This document shows positions 7,388 through 15,968 of a DNA stretch of 17,384 bases, piece after piece (the stretch's first letter is position 1; the number at the start of each line of letters is the position of its first letter). The notes beneath the pieces are model-generated. The model did not search any database. It was not told the origin of the DNA and was given only the letters and a program-made list of their open reading frames with translations. The stretch is from positions 1 to 17,384 of the forward strand of contig CAZLNO010000089.1 of assembly GCA_964561005.1 (NCBI GenBank). Direction: 5' to 3'. Position numbers and translations under genes: made by a program. Source of the stretch: CAZLNO01 sp964561005. GTDB lineage: Bacteria; Pseudomonadota; Alphaproteobacteria; Kiloniellales; Rhodovibrionaceae.

Positions 7388-8746
7388 ATGTCGCAAGTGT
7401 CACTGGCGCCTCGCGCCGCGCAATTGGACGAGATTCTGGAGGCGGTGGAGGCTCGGCGCTATCGGGTCGGCATCATCGGCCTCGGCTATGTGGGTCTGCC
7501 GCTGGCCCAGGTATTCCGGGATCAGCGCTTTTCGGTCCTGGGGTTCGACGTGGACCCGGACCGGGTGGCCGAACTGAATGCGGGGCGCTCCTACATCCGG
7601 CACGTCGCGCACGAGACCATCGCCACCATGCGGGTTGGCGGCGGGTTCGAGGCCACGGACAACTTCGACCGATTGGCCGAGGCCGACGCGATCCTGATCT
7701 GCGTGCCCACGCCCCTCAACGCCCACCGCGAGCCGGACATGACCTACGTCGAGGCGACGGCGGCGCAGATTGCGCGTCGGTTGCGGCCCGGCCAGCTCGT
7801 CGTCCTGGAATCGACGACCTATCCAGGGACCACCGAGGACGTGGTGAGGCCGGTCCTGGAGGCCACGGGCCTTGCCAGCGGCCGGGACTTCTACCTGGCC
7901 TATTCGCCGGAGCGCGAGGACCCCGGCAACCCGACCTTCTCGACCGCGCGCATCCCGAAGGTCGTGGGCGGCGACGGCGAGGCGGCGGCGCGCCTGGCCG
8001 CCGCGCTGTATGAACCCGTGGTGGCCGGCGTGGTGCCGGTCGCCAACACCCGCACGGCCGAGGCGGTCAAGCTGACCGAGAACATCTTCCGCTCGGTGAA
8101 CATCGCCCTTGTGAATGAGCTGAAGCAGATCTACGAGGCGATGGGGATCGACGTCTGGGAGGTGATCGAGGCGGCCAAGACCAAGCCCTTCGGCTACATG
8201 CCGTTCTATCCGGGTCCGGGCCTGGGCGGCCACTGCATCCCCATCGACCCTTTCTACCTCACCTGGAAGGCGCGCGAGGTGGAGCTGCCCACGCGCTTCA
8301 TCGAGCTGGCCGGCGAGATCAACACGGCGATGCCGCGCCAGGTGGTCCGCCGCCTGGGGGAGGCGCTGAACGCGCGCCGGGCGCGGGCGATGAACGGCGC
8401 GCGAATCCTGCTGCTTGGCATGGCCTACAAGAAGAACGTGGACGACATCCGGGAGTCGCCGTCGTTCAAGCTGATGGAGCTTCTGGAGGCCGCGGGCGCG
8501 CGCGTCGACTTCCACGATCCCTATGTCCCGGTCATCCCGGAGACGCGCGAGCATCCCCGCCTGGCCGGGCGGACCGGGGTGGCGCTGACGGAGGCGGCTG
8601 TCGGCGGCTACGAGGCGGTGCTGATCGCCACCGACCACGACGAGGTCGACTATGCGCTGGTCCACCGCGGCGCCGATCTTGTCGTGGATACCCGCAACGT
8701 CATGCAGCGTAACGGCCTGGCGGGCGACCACGTCGTGAAGGCGTAG
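7388..8746 (+). CDS. wbpA: UDP-N-acetylglucosamine 6-dehydrogenase, WbpA/TviB type
   Basis: The 452-residue protein oxidises C6 of a UDP-hexose in two NAD+ steps, giving a uronate such as UDP-GlcNAcA for surface polysaccharide. It has the N-terminal Rossmann motif GIIGLGYVGLPLAQ (about 32-45), CVPTPLN, ESTTYPGTTE, SPEREDPGNP, and the catalytic Cys283 in GLGGHCIPIDPFYLTWKARE. MAYKKNVDDIRESPS and ATDHDEVDY follow in the C-terminal domain. The spacing and wording match P. aeruginosa WbpA closely from memory and are less like UDP-glucose dehydrogenase (Ugd). I chose the ATG at 7388 although its ribosome binding site is weak; a GTG at 7295 is in frame but adds 31 unconserved residues. It is a plausible head gene of the exopolysaccharide region and converges on prsR with an 18-base gap. 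Confidence 0.92.
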   Translation: MSQVSLAPRAAQLDEILEAVEARRYRVGIIGLGYVGLPLAQVFRDQRFSVLGFDVDPDRVAELNAGRSYIRHVAHETIATMRVGGGFEATDNFDRLAEADAILICVPTPLNAHREPDMTYVEATAAQIARRLRPGQLVVLESTTYPGTTEDVVRPVLEATGLASGRDFYLAYSPEREDPGNPTFSTARIPKVVGGDGEAAARLAAALYEPVVAGVVPVANTRTAEAVKLTENIFRSVNIALVNELKQIYEAMGIDVWEVIEAAKTKPFGYMPFYPGPGLGGHCIPIDPFYLTWKAREVELPTRFIELAGEINTAMPRQVVRRLGEALNARRARAMNGARILLLGMAYKKNVDDIRESPSFKLMELLEAAGARVDFHDPYVPVIPETREHPRLAGRTGVALTEAAVGGYEAVLIATDHDEVDYALVHRGADLVVDTRNVMQRNGLAGDHVVKA

Positions 8747-8747
8747 C

Positions 8748-8764
8748 GGCGGCGCCTGGCCGCC
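8748..8764. terminator. Hairpin in the gap between two convergent genes
   Basis: GGCGGC (8748-8753), a five-base loop, and GCCGCC (8759-8764) form a perfect 6 bp stem that fills nearly all of the 18 bases between the dehydrogenase stop and the prsR stop. Its position suits a shared bidirectional terminator. No T-run follows on either strand, so it would be weak alone. Confidence 0.4.
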
Positions 8765-10135
<1,371 letters not shown>

Positions 10136-12259
10136 TCGATCTGCTGTTCCGGGATGCAAGCGGCAGGCGCAGCCGCATGGTGGTGCCGGAGCCGGGGCTG
10201 CTGATGGCTTCCAGCTCGCCGCCGTGCTCGCGGGCGAACTCCCGGCACTGGTAGACGCCGACGCCGAAGCCATGCTCCTTCGTCGAGCGGAACGGGGTGA
10301 AAAGCACGTCGCGCACGAACTCCGGTTCCATGCCGGGCCCGTTGTCGGTCACGTCGACGACCACGCAGTCGTCGACCACGTCCAGGTCGACCTGGACACG
10401 GCCGGCCTCGCCGCCGGCCTCGCGGGCGTTGGTGAGCAGGTGGTCCAGCACGTCGGCCAGGCGCTCCGACGCGGCCCGCACCTTGCGACCGCGTGCGGCG
10501 GCGGACACAACCAGCTCGATCCTGGGCCGGCTTGCGTCCCGGTGGCGGGACAGCACCGATTCGACCAGCGCGGGCACATCGACCGGGTCGGCGTCTTCCT
10601 CCCGGGTGTCGCTGCGCTCGCGCAGGCGGGACAGGCGGTCCAGCAGCGCGCGCATGCGGCTCACCGCGTGCGACACGGTTTCCCGCATGTCCTGCTGGAA
10701 GGCCGGGTTCTCCGCGTGCCGGTCGAAGTTCTTCAGCATCACGGCGAGCTGGCTGACCAGGTTCTTGATGTCGTGCGCGACGAAGGCGTACTGCCGGTTG
10801 AAGCGGGCGAACTGCTTTTCGTTCTCCAGCGCCGTCACCGCCCGCTTCTCGGCCAGATAGCTGGCGCACTGATAGGCGATCAGCATGACCAGCTCGCTGT
10901 CCTCGGCGTCGATGGGCCGGCTCACGCGCGGAGGCGACAGCACGATGAAGCCCAGGAGGCGGCCCGCGTGGGGCAGGGGCACCGCAAGCCAGGCCTCGGA
11001 ATCGTCGCGCGCGAACGCCGCGCCTGCCAGGCCGGCGCCGTGCAGCGGCTGGTAGCGGCCGTCGCGGTCGCGGAAGAGGGCGTCGGGCACCTCGTCGACG
11101 GCGGAGCGCACAGGGCGGTAGTTCCAGGTCGCGTGCAGCCGCGGCCGGCCGCCCTCCATCACCCACAGCGCGCCGCCGGGCACCTCCAGCAGGTTCGCGC
11201 AAGCGCGGATGATGCGGTTCTCAAGGGCGTTGGACTCGTCCTCCAGCGCCAGCGTCTGCATGAACTTGCGCCATTCGTGGGCATAGTCGTACTTGCCGGC
11301 GTAGAAATGGCGGCTGACCCACAGCTTGAGCCGCGCGCGGAAGCGACCCGAGAACAGCAGGAACAGCAGCAGCAGGGCAGAGGCGAACAGCAGCCCGACC
11401 TGCAGCATCGGGGCCACGCCGATCGACCAGGATCGAACCAGCAGGGTGGCTCCGGCGACCGCCAGCAGATACAAACCGACGGCGACCAGCGCGACGGAAT
11501 ACAGCGCCGCCTGGCGGGAAAGCTGCAACTCCTGCGCCCAGAAGCCGCTGCGCCAGGCGGCGATCACCACGAAGGGCGCGCTCAGAACGGCCAGCACGAC
11601 CCGCGCCTGAAGGTATTCAAGCGACGACAGGCCGATCGACAGCATCTGGGAATAGAGAAAGAGATCGTAGACGAACAGGCCGGCCAGCGGGAAGCACAGG
11701 AACTTCAGCGACCAGCGGCTGCTCTCGGCGGAGGCGCTGAACACGGCCACGGTGACGCACAGCGCCAGGGTCACCGCCAGCAGCTCGCAGATCAGCGCGG
11801 CCTGGATCCGCGTCACCTCGGCAAACGCGTCAAGATACGGCAGGCCGGCGCGCACCGCCACGAGGATACCGCCGGCCAGCAGGACGAGATGCAGGACGCG
11901 GCCCTGATGGCGGGGCAGGAGCAGCGCGAGGAATGCCCCCCAGGCCACCATCCGGCCGCTCTCGAGCAGGACGCCCAGGATCGGATCCGGCAGGCCGACG
12001 AGACCCTGGACCGCCCAGCCGGCCTGGAGCGCGCAGGCCAACGCGAACGCCAGCGCACGTCTCCGCCGGCCGCCGAACAGCATGGCGCTCGCGGCCAGGG
12101 CGAACCAGACAAGGGCAGCCAGTCCATGGCTGATCACGTAAGGCATCGGCGCTTCCCGATCTCCGGAGTCCCGGCGGCCATCCGTCGCTGATGGTTCCCG
12201 GCGGCGGGTTTCGCGACCGGGGCGCCGGGATGCCGCAATCCCTGCAGAAGTTTGAGTCG

Positions 12260-12273
12260 TCGCGCCGGCGCGA
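12260..12273. promoter_or_regulatory. 14-base perfect palindrome upstream of prsK
   Basis: TCGCGCCGGCGCGA reads the same on both strands and lies about 115 bases before the prsK start, in the 168-base gap (12147-12314) between the epimerase and prsK. It could be an operator or a hairpin ending the epimerase transcript. In such GC-rich DNA a chance palindrome is also possible. Confidence 0.3.
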
Positions 12274-12314
12274 AACCTTGATGAATTGTTTGACGTCAGT
12301 ATAGCCGATCGCGG

Positions 12315-13379
12315 TCAGCTTGCGGGAGCCAGGGCGTCCAGAAGTCTTCGCAGACCTTCGTCGAGAGGAACCGCCGCCGAGATCCCGAGCGCCCGCCGCG
12401 CCCGCTCCGGCGACCCCAGTGAATGGCGGATATCCCCCTCGCGAGCTGGCGCCCGGTCGATGACGGGCGCGCGCCCCAGGATGTCGCCGAGGGTGGTCGC
12501 GAGCTGCGCGATCGTGGTGGCCTTGCCGGTGCAGGCATTGAAGACCTCCGCGCGCCCTTGCGTGGCCGGAGAGGCGTCCAGTCGGCTCATGGCGCCCACA
12601 AGCATTTCGACGACATCCGCGACGAAGATGAAGTCCCGCGACTGCTGGCCGTCGCCGTCGATCCGCACGGCCCGGCCGCGCGCCATGCGATCGGCGAAGA
12701 CGGAAATCACCCCGGAATAGGGCGAGTTCGGGTCCTGTCGCGGTCCGTACACATTGAAGAACCGCAGTCCGATCGCGCGCAGGCCGTGGACCTCGGCCCC
12801 CACGGCGGCGTGGAGCTCGCAGGCCAGCTTGTCGGCACCGTAGGCGGACAGCGGCCGCGTCCGCGCCGCCTCCCCAACCGGCAGATCCCTGGCGCGGCCG
12901 TACACCGCGGCCGAGGAGGCATAGACCACCGGCAGGTTCATCGCCGCCGGCCTGGCCAGTTCGAACAGCGCCACGGTCGCCGACTGGTTGGCCGTGTGAC
13001 TCTGATGCCAGTGCTCGTTGCAGCGCACGACGGAGGCGACCGCGGCCAGATGGAAGCAGCCGTCCACGCCGTCGAGGGCCTCGCGCAGCGTGGCCGGATC
13101 GGCCACGTTCCCTTCGACCAGCTCGGCGTCCCCGGGCAGGTTCGCGCGACGGCCCGTGGACAGATCGTCCAGCACCCGGACACGGGCGCCTTGGGCAAGC
13201 AGTCGCTCGACCAGATGCGAGCCGATGAAGCCGCATCCCCCCGTGACGAGGTAGAAGGGGCGACCTGTCCTCACCGTCTTGCGCGATGCCGACGGCCCTG
13301 GTCCCGCGGGCCGCTTGCCGCCGGCCCCAGGCAGCGTCTTGCGTCGGCGCGAATGTCGAACGATGCCGTTCGACGCCAT
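12315..13379 (-). CDS. NAD-dependent sugar-nucleotide epimerase, WbpP-like
   Basis: The 354-residue protein is an extended short-chain dehydrogenase. It has the NAD motif TGGCGFIG (Gly47, Gly50, Gly53), catalytic YASSAAVYG, and Tyr180/Lys184 in SAYGADK. FFNVYGPRQDPNSPY then GDGQQSRDFIFVADVV and REGDIRHS resemble P. aeruginosa WbpP, a UDP-GlcNAc/UDP-GalNAc 4-epimerase. UDP-glucose 4-epimerase activity cannot be excluded. Next to a WbpA-type dehydrogenase, a UDP-GalNAcA supply is a reasonable guess (inference). The first 40 residues before the fold are a basic, Gly/Pro-rich extension that family members normally lack. A GGAA lies about 8-11 bases before the ATG. An internal GTG at codon 36 could be the real start but has no clear ribosome binding site. 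It is on the same strand as prsK/prsR, 168 bases upstream of prsK. Confidence 0.85.
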   Translation of the reverse strand: MASNGIVRHSRRRKTLPGAGGKRPAGPGPSASRKTVRTGRPFYLVTGGCGFIGSHLVERLLAQGARVRVLDDLSTGRRANLPGDAELVEGNVADPATLREALDGVDGCFHLAAVASVVRCNEHWHQSHTANQSATVALFELARPAAMNLPVVYASSAAVYGRARDLPVGEAARTRPLSAYGADKLACELHAAVGAEVHGLRAIGLRFFNVYGPRQDPNSPYSGVISVFADRMARGRAVRIDGDGQQSRDFIFVADVVEMLVGAMSRLDASPATQGRAEVFNACTGKATTIAQLATTLGDILGRAPVIDRAPAREGDIRHSLGSPERARRALGISAAVPLDEGLRRLLDALAPAS

Positions 13380-13445
13380 AACAAGTTTCCGGATTTGTTG
13401 TTTGCCGATACAAATGAATTCTTGTGCGAGTCTACGCCTGCGTCA

Positions 13446-13457
13446 TGGCAACTGCCA
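13446..13457. promoter_or_regulatory. Short inverted repeat TGGCA-N2-TGCCA
   Basis: A perfect 5-2-5 inverted repeat about 70 bases before the epimerase start. The half site looks like a sigma54 -24 element, but no -12 element follows at the right distance, so a dimer binding site or chance is more likely. Confidence 0.25.
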
Positions 13458-13546
13458 GCCGGCCACGCCGTCCGGCGAGGGGCCACGTTTCGGCGGGCGT
13501 TTCGCCAGACGTTGCGAAAAAGGACTTGACCCCGCGAACTTCCGCG

Positions 13547-13558
13547 ACACCGCGGTGT
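13547..13558. promoter_or_regulatory. 12-base perfect palindrome ACACCGCGGTGT
   Basis: A perfect palindrome near the middle of the divergent gap, suited to a dimeric regulator acting on either gene. There is only one copy in the gap, and chance is possible. Confidence 0.25.
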
Positions 13559-13686
13559 GGTAACGGACGAGGCCGACACCCCTCCCCGTCGCCATGCACC
13601 GGGCCGCGGCCGCCAAGGGCGCGCAAATACTAATTTTTGTTACTGCATTTGACTCTTAAAAGGCTATGGTTTTTTCTTGGATTGTA

Positions 13687-13692
13687 TATAAT
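13687..13692 (+). promoter_or_regulatory. Likely -10 element of the DNA-binding protein gene
   Basis: A perfect TATAAT within TTGTATATAATAT, 43 bases before the ATG at 13735, lies in the most AT-rich stretch of the window. No good -35 hexamer stands 16-18 bases upstream. TTGACT at 13649-13654 is 32 bases away and cannot pair with it. Confidence 0.45.
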
Positions 13693-13734
13693 ATCCTTCC
13701 CGCCAAGGGGCCGTACAAAAAAAGGGTGTCACCG

Positions 13735-14715
13735 ATGAATATCGAAGAGTTGCGTCTTCAACTGGTCCTTCGGTGCCTTGACCAGCACAGGGACGTCGAT
13801 CGCGCGATCGAGGCGGCTTTGCGTCTCGAAGGGTATATCCTGGGCGGTCATTCCGAAGACGAACAACAGGTTGCGCGCGCGGATATCTCTTCCGTGAAGA
13901 GCCGGCTGGCCGAACTCGGCCAGGCGGACGCGGCCTGGGACGTCTCGGAGAGGCAAGGCGACGACGAGGCAAAACCGGCAGCCGAAGCGGCGGCGGCCGA
14001 GGGGGACCGGAGGAGCGATGTCGCCAGCAACGGATCGCGGCGCGTCGGTCCGGTCACGCCCGAACAGCGGGCCGGCGCCGCGGAGATGGCGTCTGTTCCG
14101 GCCAAGAAGCCGGGGCGCGGCGCGGGCAAGAAAAACCGCTGGACCCCGGAGGCCGAGCGGATCCTCTGCGAGCAGTGGGAGAGCGGTCAGCCGACGGAAC
14201 GCATCGCCGCCGAGTTGGGCCGGACGCCGGCCAGCGTGCGCGAGCGGGCGCGGCGGCTGAACCTGCGTCGGCGTAAGCGCTATCGCAAGGACGAGCCGGA
14301 ATCCGATCACCGGGGCACCATGCCGCGACCGCCGGCGCAGGCGAGCCGCAAGACCGGCGGCGAAAACGGGCAGGTCGCCACGATGTCGAGTTGGCGCACG
14401 ACCTCGGGCAACGGTACGCAGGCGGCCTCGCGCAAGGCGAAGTTTCGGCGCGCGCGCCCTTTTGAAAGCAAGCCGTCGCCGGTCGCGATCACCGAGCTGC
14501 AGGAACATCGGGTCCAGCGGCCGGAGGTGACGTTAACCACTGTTATTAACTTTGTTCGCAGTCGGGACTACAGTGTCGTGCGCTCGGAGGACGGCGAGGT
14601 CGTGGTCGACGGCCGGCGCCGCTTCACCACGGACGAGTTCATCGAATGGGCGAACAACCTGCGGCGGCAACTGCGCAAGCCGGAGTTCCCCTGCGAACTC
14701 CTGAGGGCGAGCTGA
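13735..14715 (+). CDS. Unrecognised DNA-binding protein with a GcrA-like helix-turn-helix
   Basis: I do not recognise this 326-residue protein as a whole. Three parts are visible. An N-terminal helical segment (1-65, MNIEELRLQLVLRCLDQHRD) is followed by an acidic/Ala-rich linker. A central module (135-178, RWTPEAERILCEQWESG... IAAELGRTPASVRERARRL) has the pattern of GcrA/SANT-like helix-turn-helix domains: Trp-Thr start, 'I A . E L G R T . . S V' recognition turn, and a basic tail RRRKRYRK. A Ser/Arg/Gly-rich basic linker (about 190-245) leads to a C-terminal globular part (about 250-320) with VTLTTVINFVRSRDYSVVRSEDG and RRRFTTDEFIEWANNLRRQL, which may bind DNA or a partner. It lacks membrane or signal sequences. 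AAGGG at 13722-13726 is 8 bases before the ATG at 13735; an upstream ATG at 13666 lies ahead of the -10 and is rejected. It sits between sugar-nucleotide genes, so a role in polysaccharide gene control is plausible but unproven. Confidence 0.8.
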   Translation: MNIEELRLQLVLRCLDQHRDVDRAIEAALRLEGYILGGHSEDEQQVARADISSVKSRLAELGQADAAWDVSERQGDDEAKPAAEAAAAEGDRRSDVASNGSRRVGPVTPEQRAGAAEMASVPAKKPGRGAGKKNRWTPEAERILCEQWESGQPTERIAAELGRTPASVRERARRLNLRRRKRYRKDEPESDHRGTMPRPPAQASRKTGGENGQVATMSSWRTTSGNGTQAASRKAKFRRARPFESKPSPVAITELQEHRVQRPEVTLTTVINFVRSRDYSVVRSEDGEVVVDGRRRFTTDEFIEWANNLRRQLRKPEFPCELLRAS

Positions 14716-14731
14716 GCCTGGGCCCCGAGCA

Positions 14732-14752
14732 CGCCCGCAGCGGTCGCGGGCG
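14732..14752 (+). terminator. Hairpin after the DNA-binding protein gene
   Basis: A perfect 7 bp stem (CGCCCGC / GCGGGCG) with a seven-base loop starts 17 bases after the stop codon. No T-run follows, so terminator activity is uncertain. Confidence 0.35.
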
Positions 14753-14880
14753 CTGACAGCGAGGCGGTGGGGCTGGAATGCGCCGGTCCCACCAGGGGCG
14801 TGGAGTGCATGCCGGTGCTGGCCGTACACGGGGCGTGCGCGGACAGCTTGCGATGTCTCGCCGCCCACGGCCGCTGGCCA

Positions 14881-14921
14881 CTTGTTTCGGAATGCTTTAA
14901 TCATTCATCCGACTGACAAGC
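14881..14921. promoter_or_regulatory. Interrupted inverted repeat with a possible -10 box, upstream of the uronate epimerase
   Basis: The segment runs CTTGT, then CGG-AATG, then CATT, CCG and ACAAG in mirrored order, giving an imperfect stem of about 12 pairs with an AT-rich loop. The loop contains TTTAAT (14896-14901), a 5/6 match to a -10 element, about 84 bases before the next ATG. It may be an operator-promoter for the epimerase-glycosyltransferase pair. No clear -35 is seen. The rest of the 14716-14984 gap shows nothing else convincing. Confidence 0.35.
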
Positions 14922-14984
14922 CCGCTTCGCGTTCCGGTCGGCTTGCGACCGCCACAGAGACAAGGGATCGCCCGAGGGACCGTC

Positions 14985-15968
14985 ATGAGCCTCATCGTCA
15001 CCGGCGCGGCCGGGTTCATCGGCTCTTACGTGGCCGGGAAGCTGCTGGATCGCGGCGAGACCGTGATCGGCGTCGACAACCTCAACGCCTACTATGACCC
15101 CGAGCTGAAAAGGGCGCGGCTGGCCCGGTTGCAGGCGCGCGCGGCGTTTTCCTTCCACAAGGTGGACGTGGCCGACAAGGAGGCGATGTTCGCGCTGGCG
15201 GCGGCGCATCCGGAGGTGGAGCGTGTGGTGCATCTGGCCGCGCAGGCCGGGGTGCGGCATTCCCTTGTCGATCCCTGGGCCTACGTCGACGCCAACGTGC
15301 ACGGCCAGATCACGGTGATGGAGACCTGCCGGCGCCTGCCGAACTGCCGCCACCTCGTCTATGCCAGCTCGTCCTCGGTCTACGGGGGCAACACCAAGCT
15401 GCCGTTCTCGGTCGACGACCGCGTGGACCAGCCCATTTCGATCTACGCCGCGACCAAGCGGGCGGCCGAGCTATGCGCCGAGTCCTACGCCCACCTCTAC
15501 CGCCTGCCGATGACCGGGCTGCGCTTCTTCACCGTCTACGGTCCCTGGGGGCGGCCGGACATGGCGGCCTACATCTTCACCCGCGCCATCTTCGCGGGCG
15601 AGCCGATCCAGGTGTTCAACGCCGGCGACATGCGCCGCGACTTCACCTACATCGACGACATCGTGGCGGGCGTCCTCGCGGCCCTCGACCGGCCGCCGGC
15701 GGACACCGGCCCGGACGAGCGCCCGCACCGCATCTACAATCTGGGCAACCACCGCAGCGAGGACCTCTCGCGCTTCATTGCCCTGATCGAGAAAGCCTGC
15801 GGCCGCGACGCGGTGAAGGAGCCGCGCGAGATGCAGCCCGGCGACGTCAAGGCCACCTATGCCGACATCGAGGCGGCGCGGCGTGAGCTGGGCTTCCAGC
15901 CCACGACACCCATTGACGTCGGCATCGAGCGCTTCGTCGCGTGGTATCGCGAGTATCATGGCGTTTGA
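14985..15968 (+). CDS. UDP-glucuronate 4-epimerase-like enzyme
   Basis: The 327-residue cytoplasmic short-chain dehydrogenase interconverts the C4 epimers of UDP-glucuronate (UDP-GlcA and UDP-GalA) in its family. It has NAD motif TGAAGFIG (Gly7, Gly10, Gly13), DNLNAYYDPELK, HLAAQAGVRHS, YASSSSVYGGN, and the catalytic pair Tyr154/Lys158 in IYAATKRA. TGLRFFTVYGPWGRPDMA and RRDFTYIDDIV are hallmark stretches of the LpsL/Cap1J/GAE group. GAGGGA at 14974-14979 sets the ATG at 14985; a TTG at 14943 is in frame but adds only unconserved residues. Because the dehydrogenase in this region is of the GlcNAc type, the real substrate might be an N-acetylated uronate (inference). The stop codon overlaps the start of the glycosyltransferase gene by 11 bases, so the two are translationally coupled. 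Confidence 0.9.
   Translation: MSLIVTGAAGFIGSYVAGKLLDRGETVIGVDNLNAYYDPELKRARLARLQARAAFSFHKVDVADKEAMFALAAAHPEVERVVHLAAQAGVRHSLVDPWAYVDANVHGQITVMETCRRLPNCRHLVYASSSSVYGGNTKLPFSVDDRVDQPISIYAATKRAAELCAESYAHLYRLPMTGLRFFTVYGPWGRPDMAAYIFTRAIFAGEPIQVFNAGDMRRDFTYIDDIVAGVLAALDRPPADTGPDERPHRIYNLGNHRSEDLSRFIALIEKACGRDAVKEPREMQPGDVKATYADIEAARRELGFQPTTPIDVGIERFVAWYREYHGV

Larger units (their letters stand above)
13380..13734. other. 355-base divergent intergenic region with an AT-rich end
   Basis: It separates the minus-strand epimerase from the plus-strand DNA-binding protein gene, so it should hold promoters for both. The left two thirds are GC-rich and carry two short perfect palindromes (13446-13457 and 13547-13558). 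From about 13627 the sequence becomes strikingly AT-rich, with TTGACT at 13649-13654, a T-run and TATAAT at 13687-13692. Small open frames here (for example 13424-13633 plus) have Arg/Pro-rich products and no ribosome binding site, so I call no gene. Confidence 0.6.

Noticed and set aside
10224..12191. 655-codon plus-strand open frame opposite prsK
   Set aside because: It is the shadow of prsK, rich in His/Gln/Arg, with no recognisable fold. The 9038-10204 plus frame opposite prsR is rejected for the same reason.
13279..13563. Small plus-strand open frames across the epimerase start and divergent gap
   Set aside because: No ribosome binding site, Arg/Pro-rich products and overlap with a well supported minus-strand gene.
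13380..13734. Sigma54 (-24/-12) promoters expected next to a PrsR-regulated locus
   Set aside because: I scanned this gap and those at 7153-7387, 12147-12314, 14716-14984 and 17200-17384 on the plus strand, and parts on the minus strand. Candidates (for example at 13446 and 7218) have wrong spacing or lack the GC of the -12 element. A matrix scan would be needed to be sure.
13666..13734. Earlier ATG at 13666 for the DNA-binding protein
   Set aside because: It lies upstream of the likely -10 box and has no ribosome binding site, whereas AAGGG stands 8 bases before 13735.
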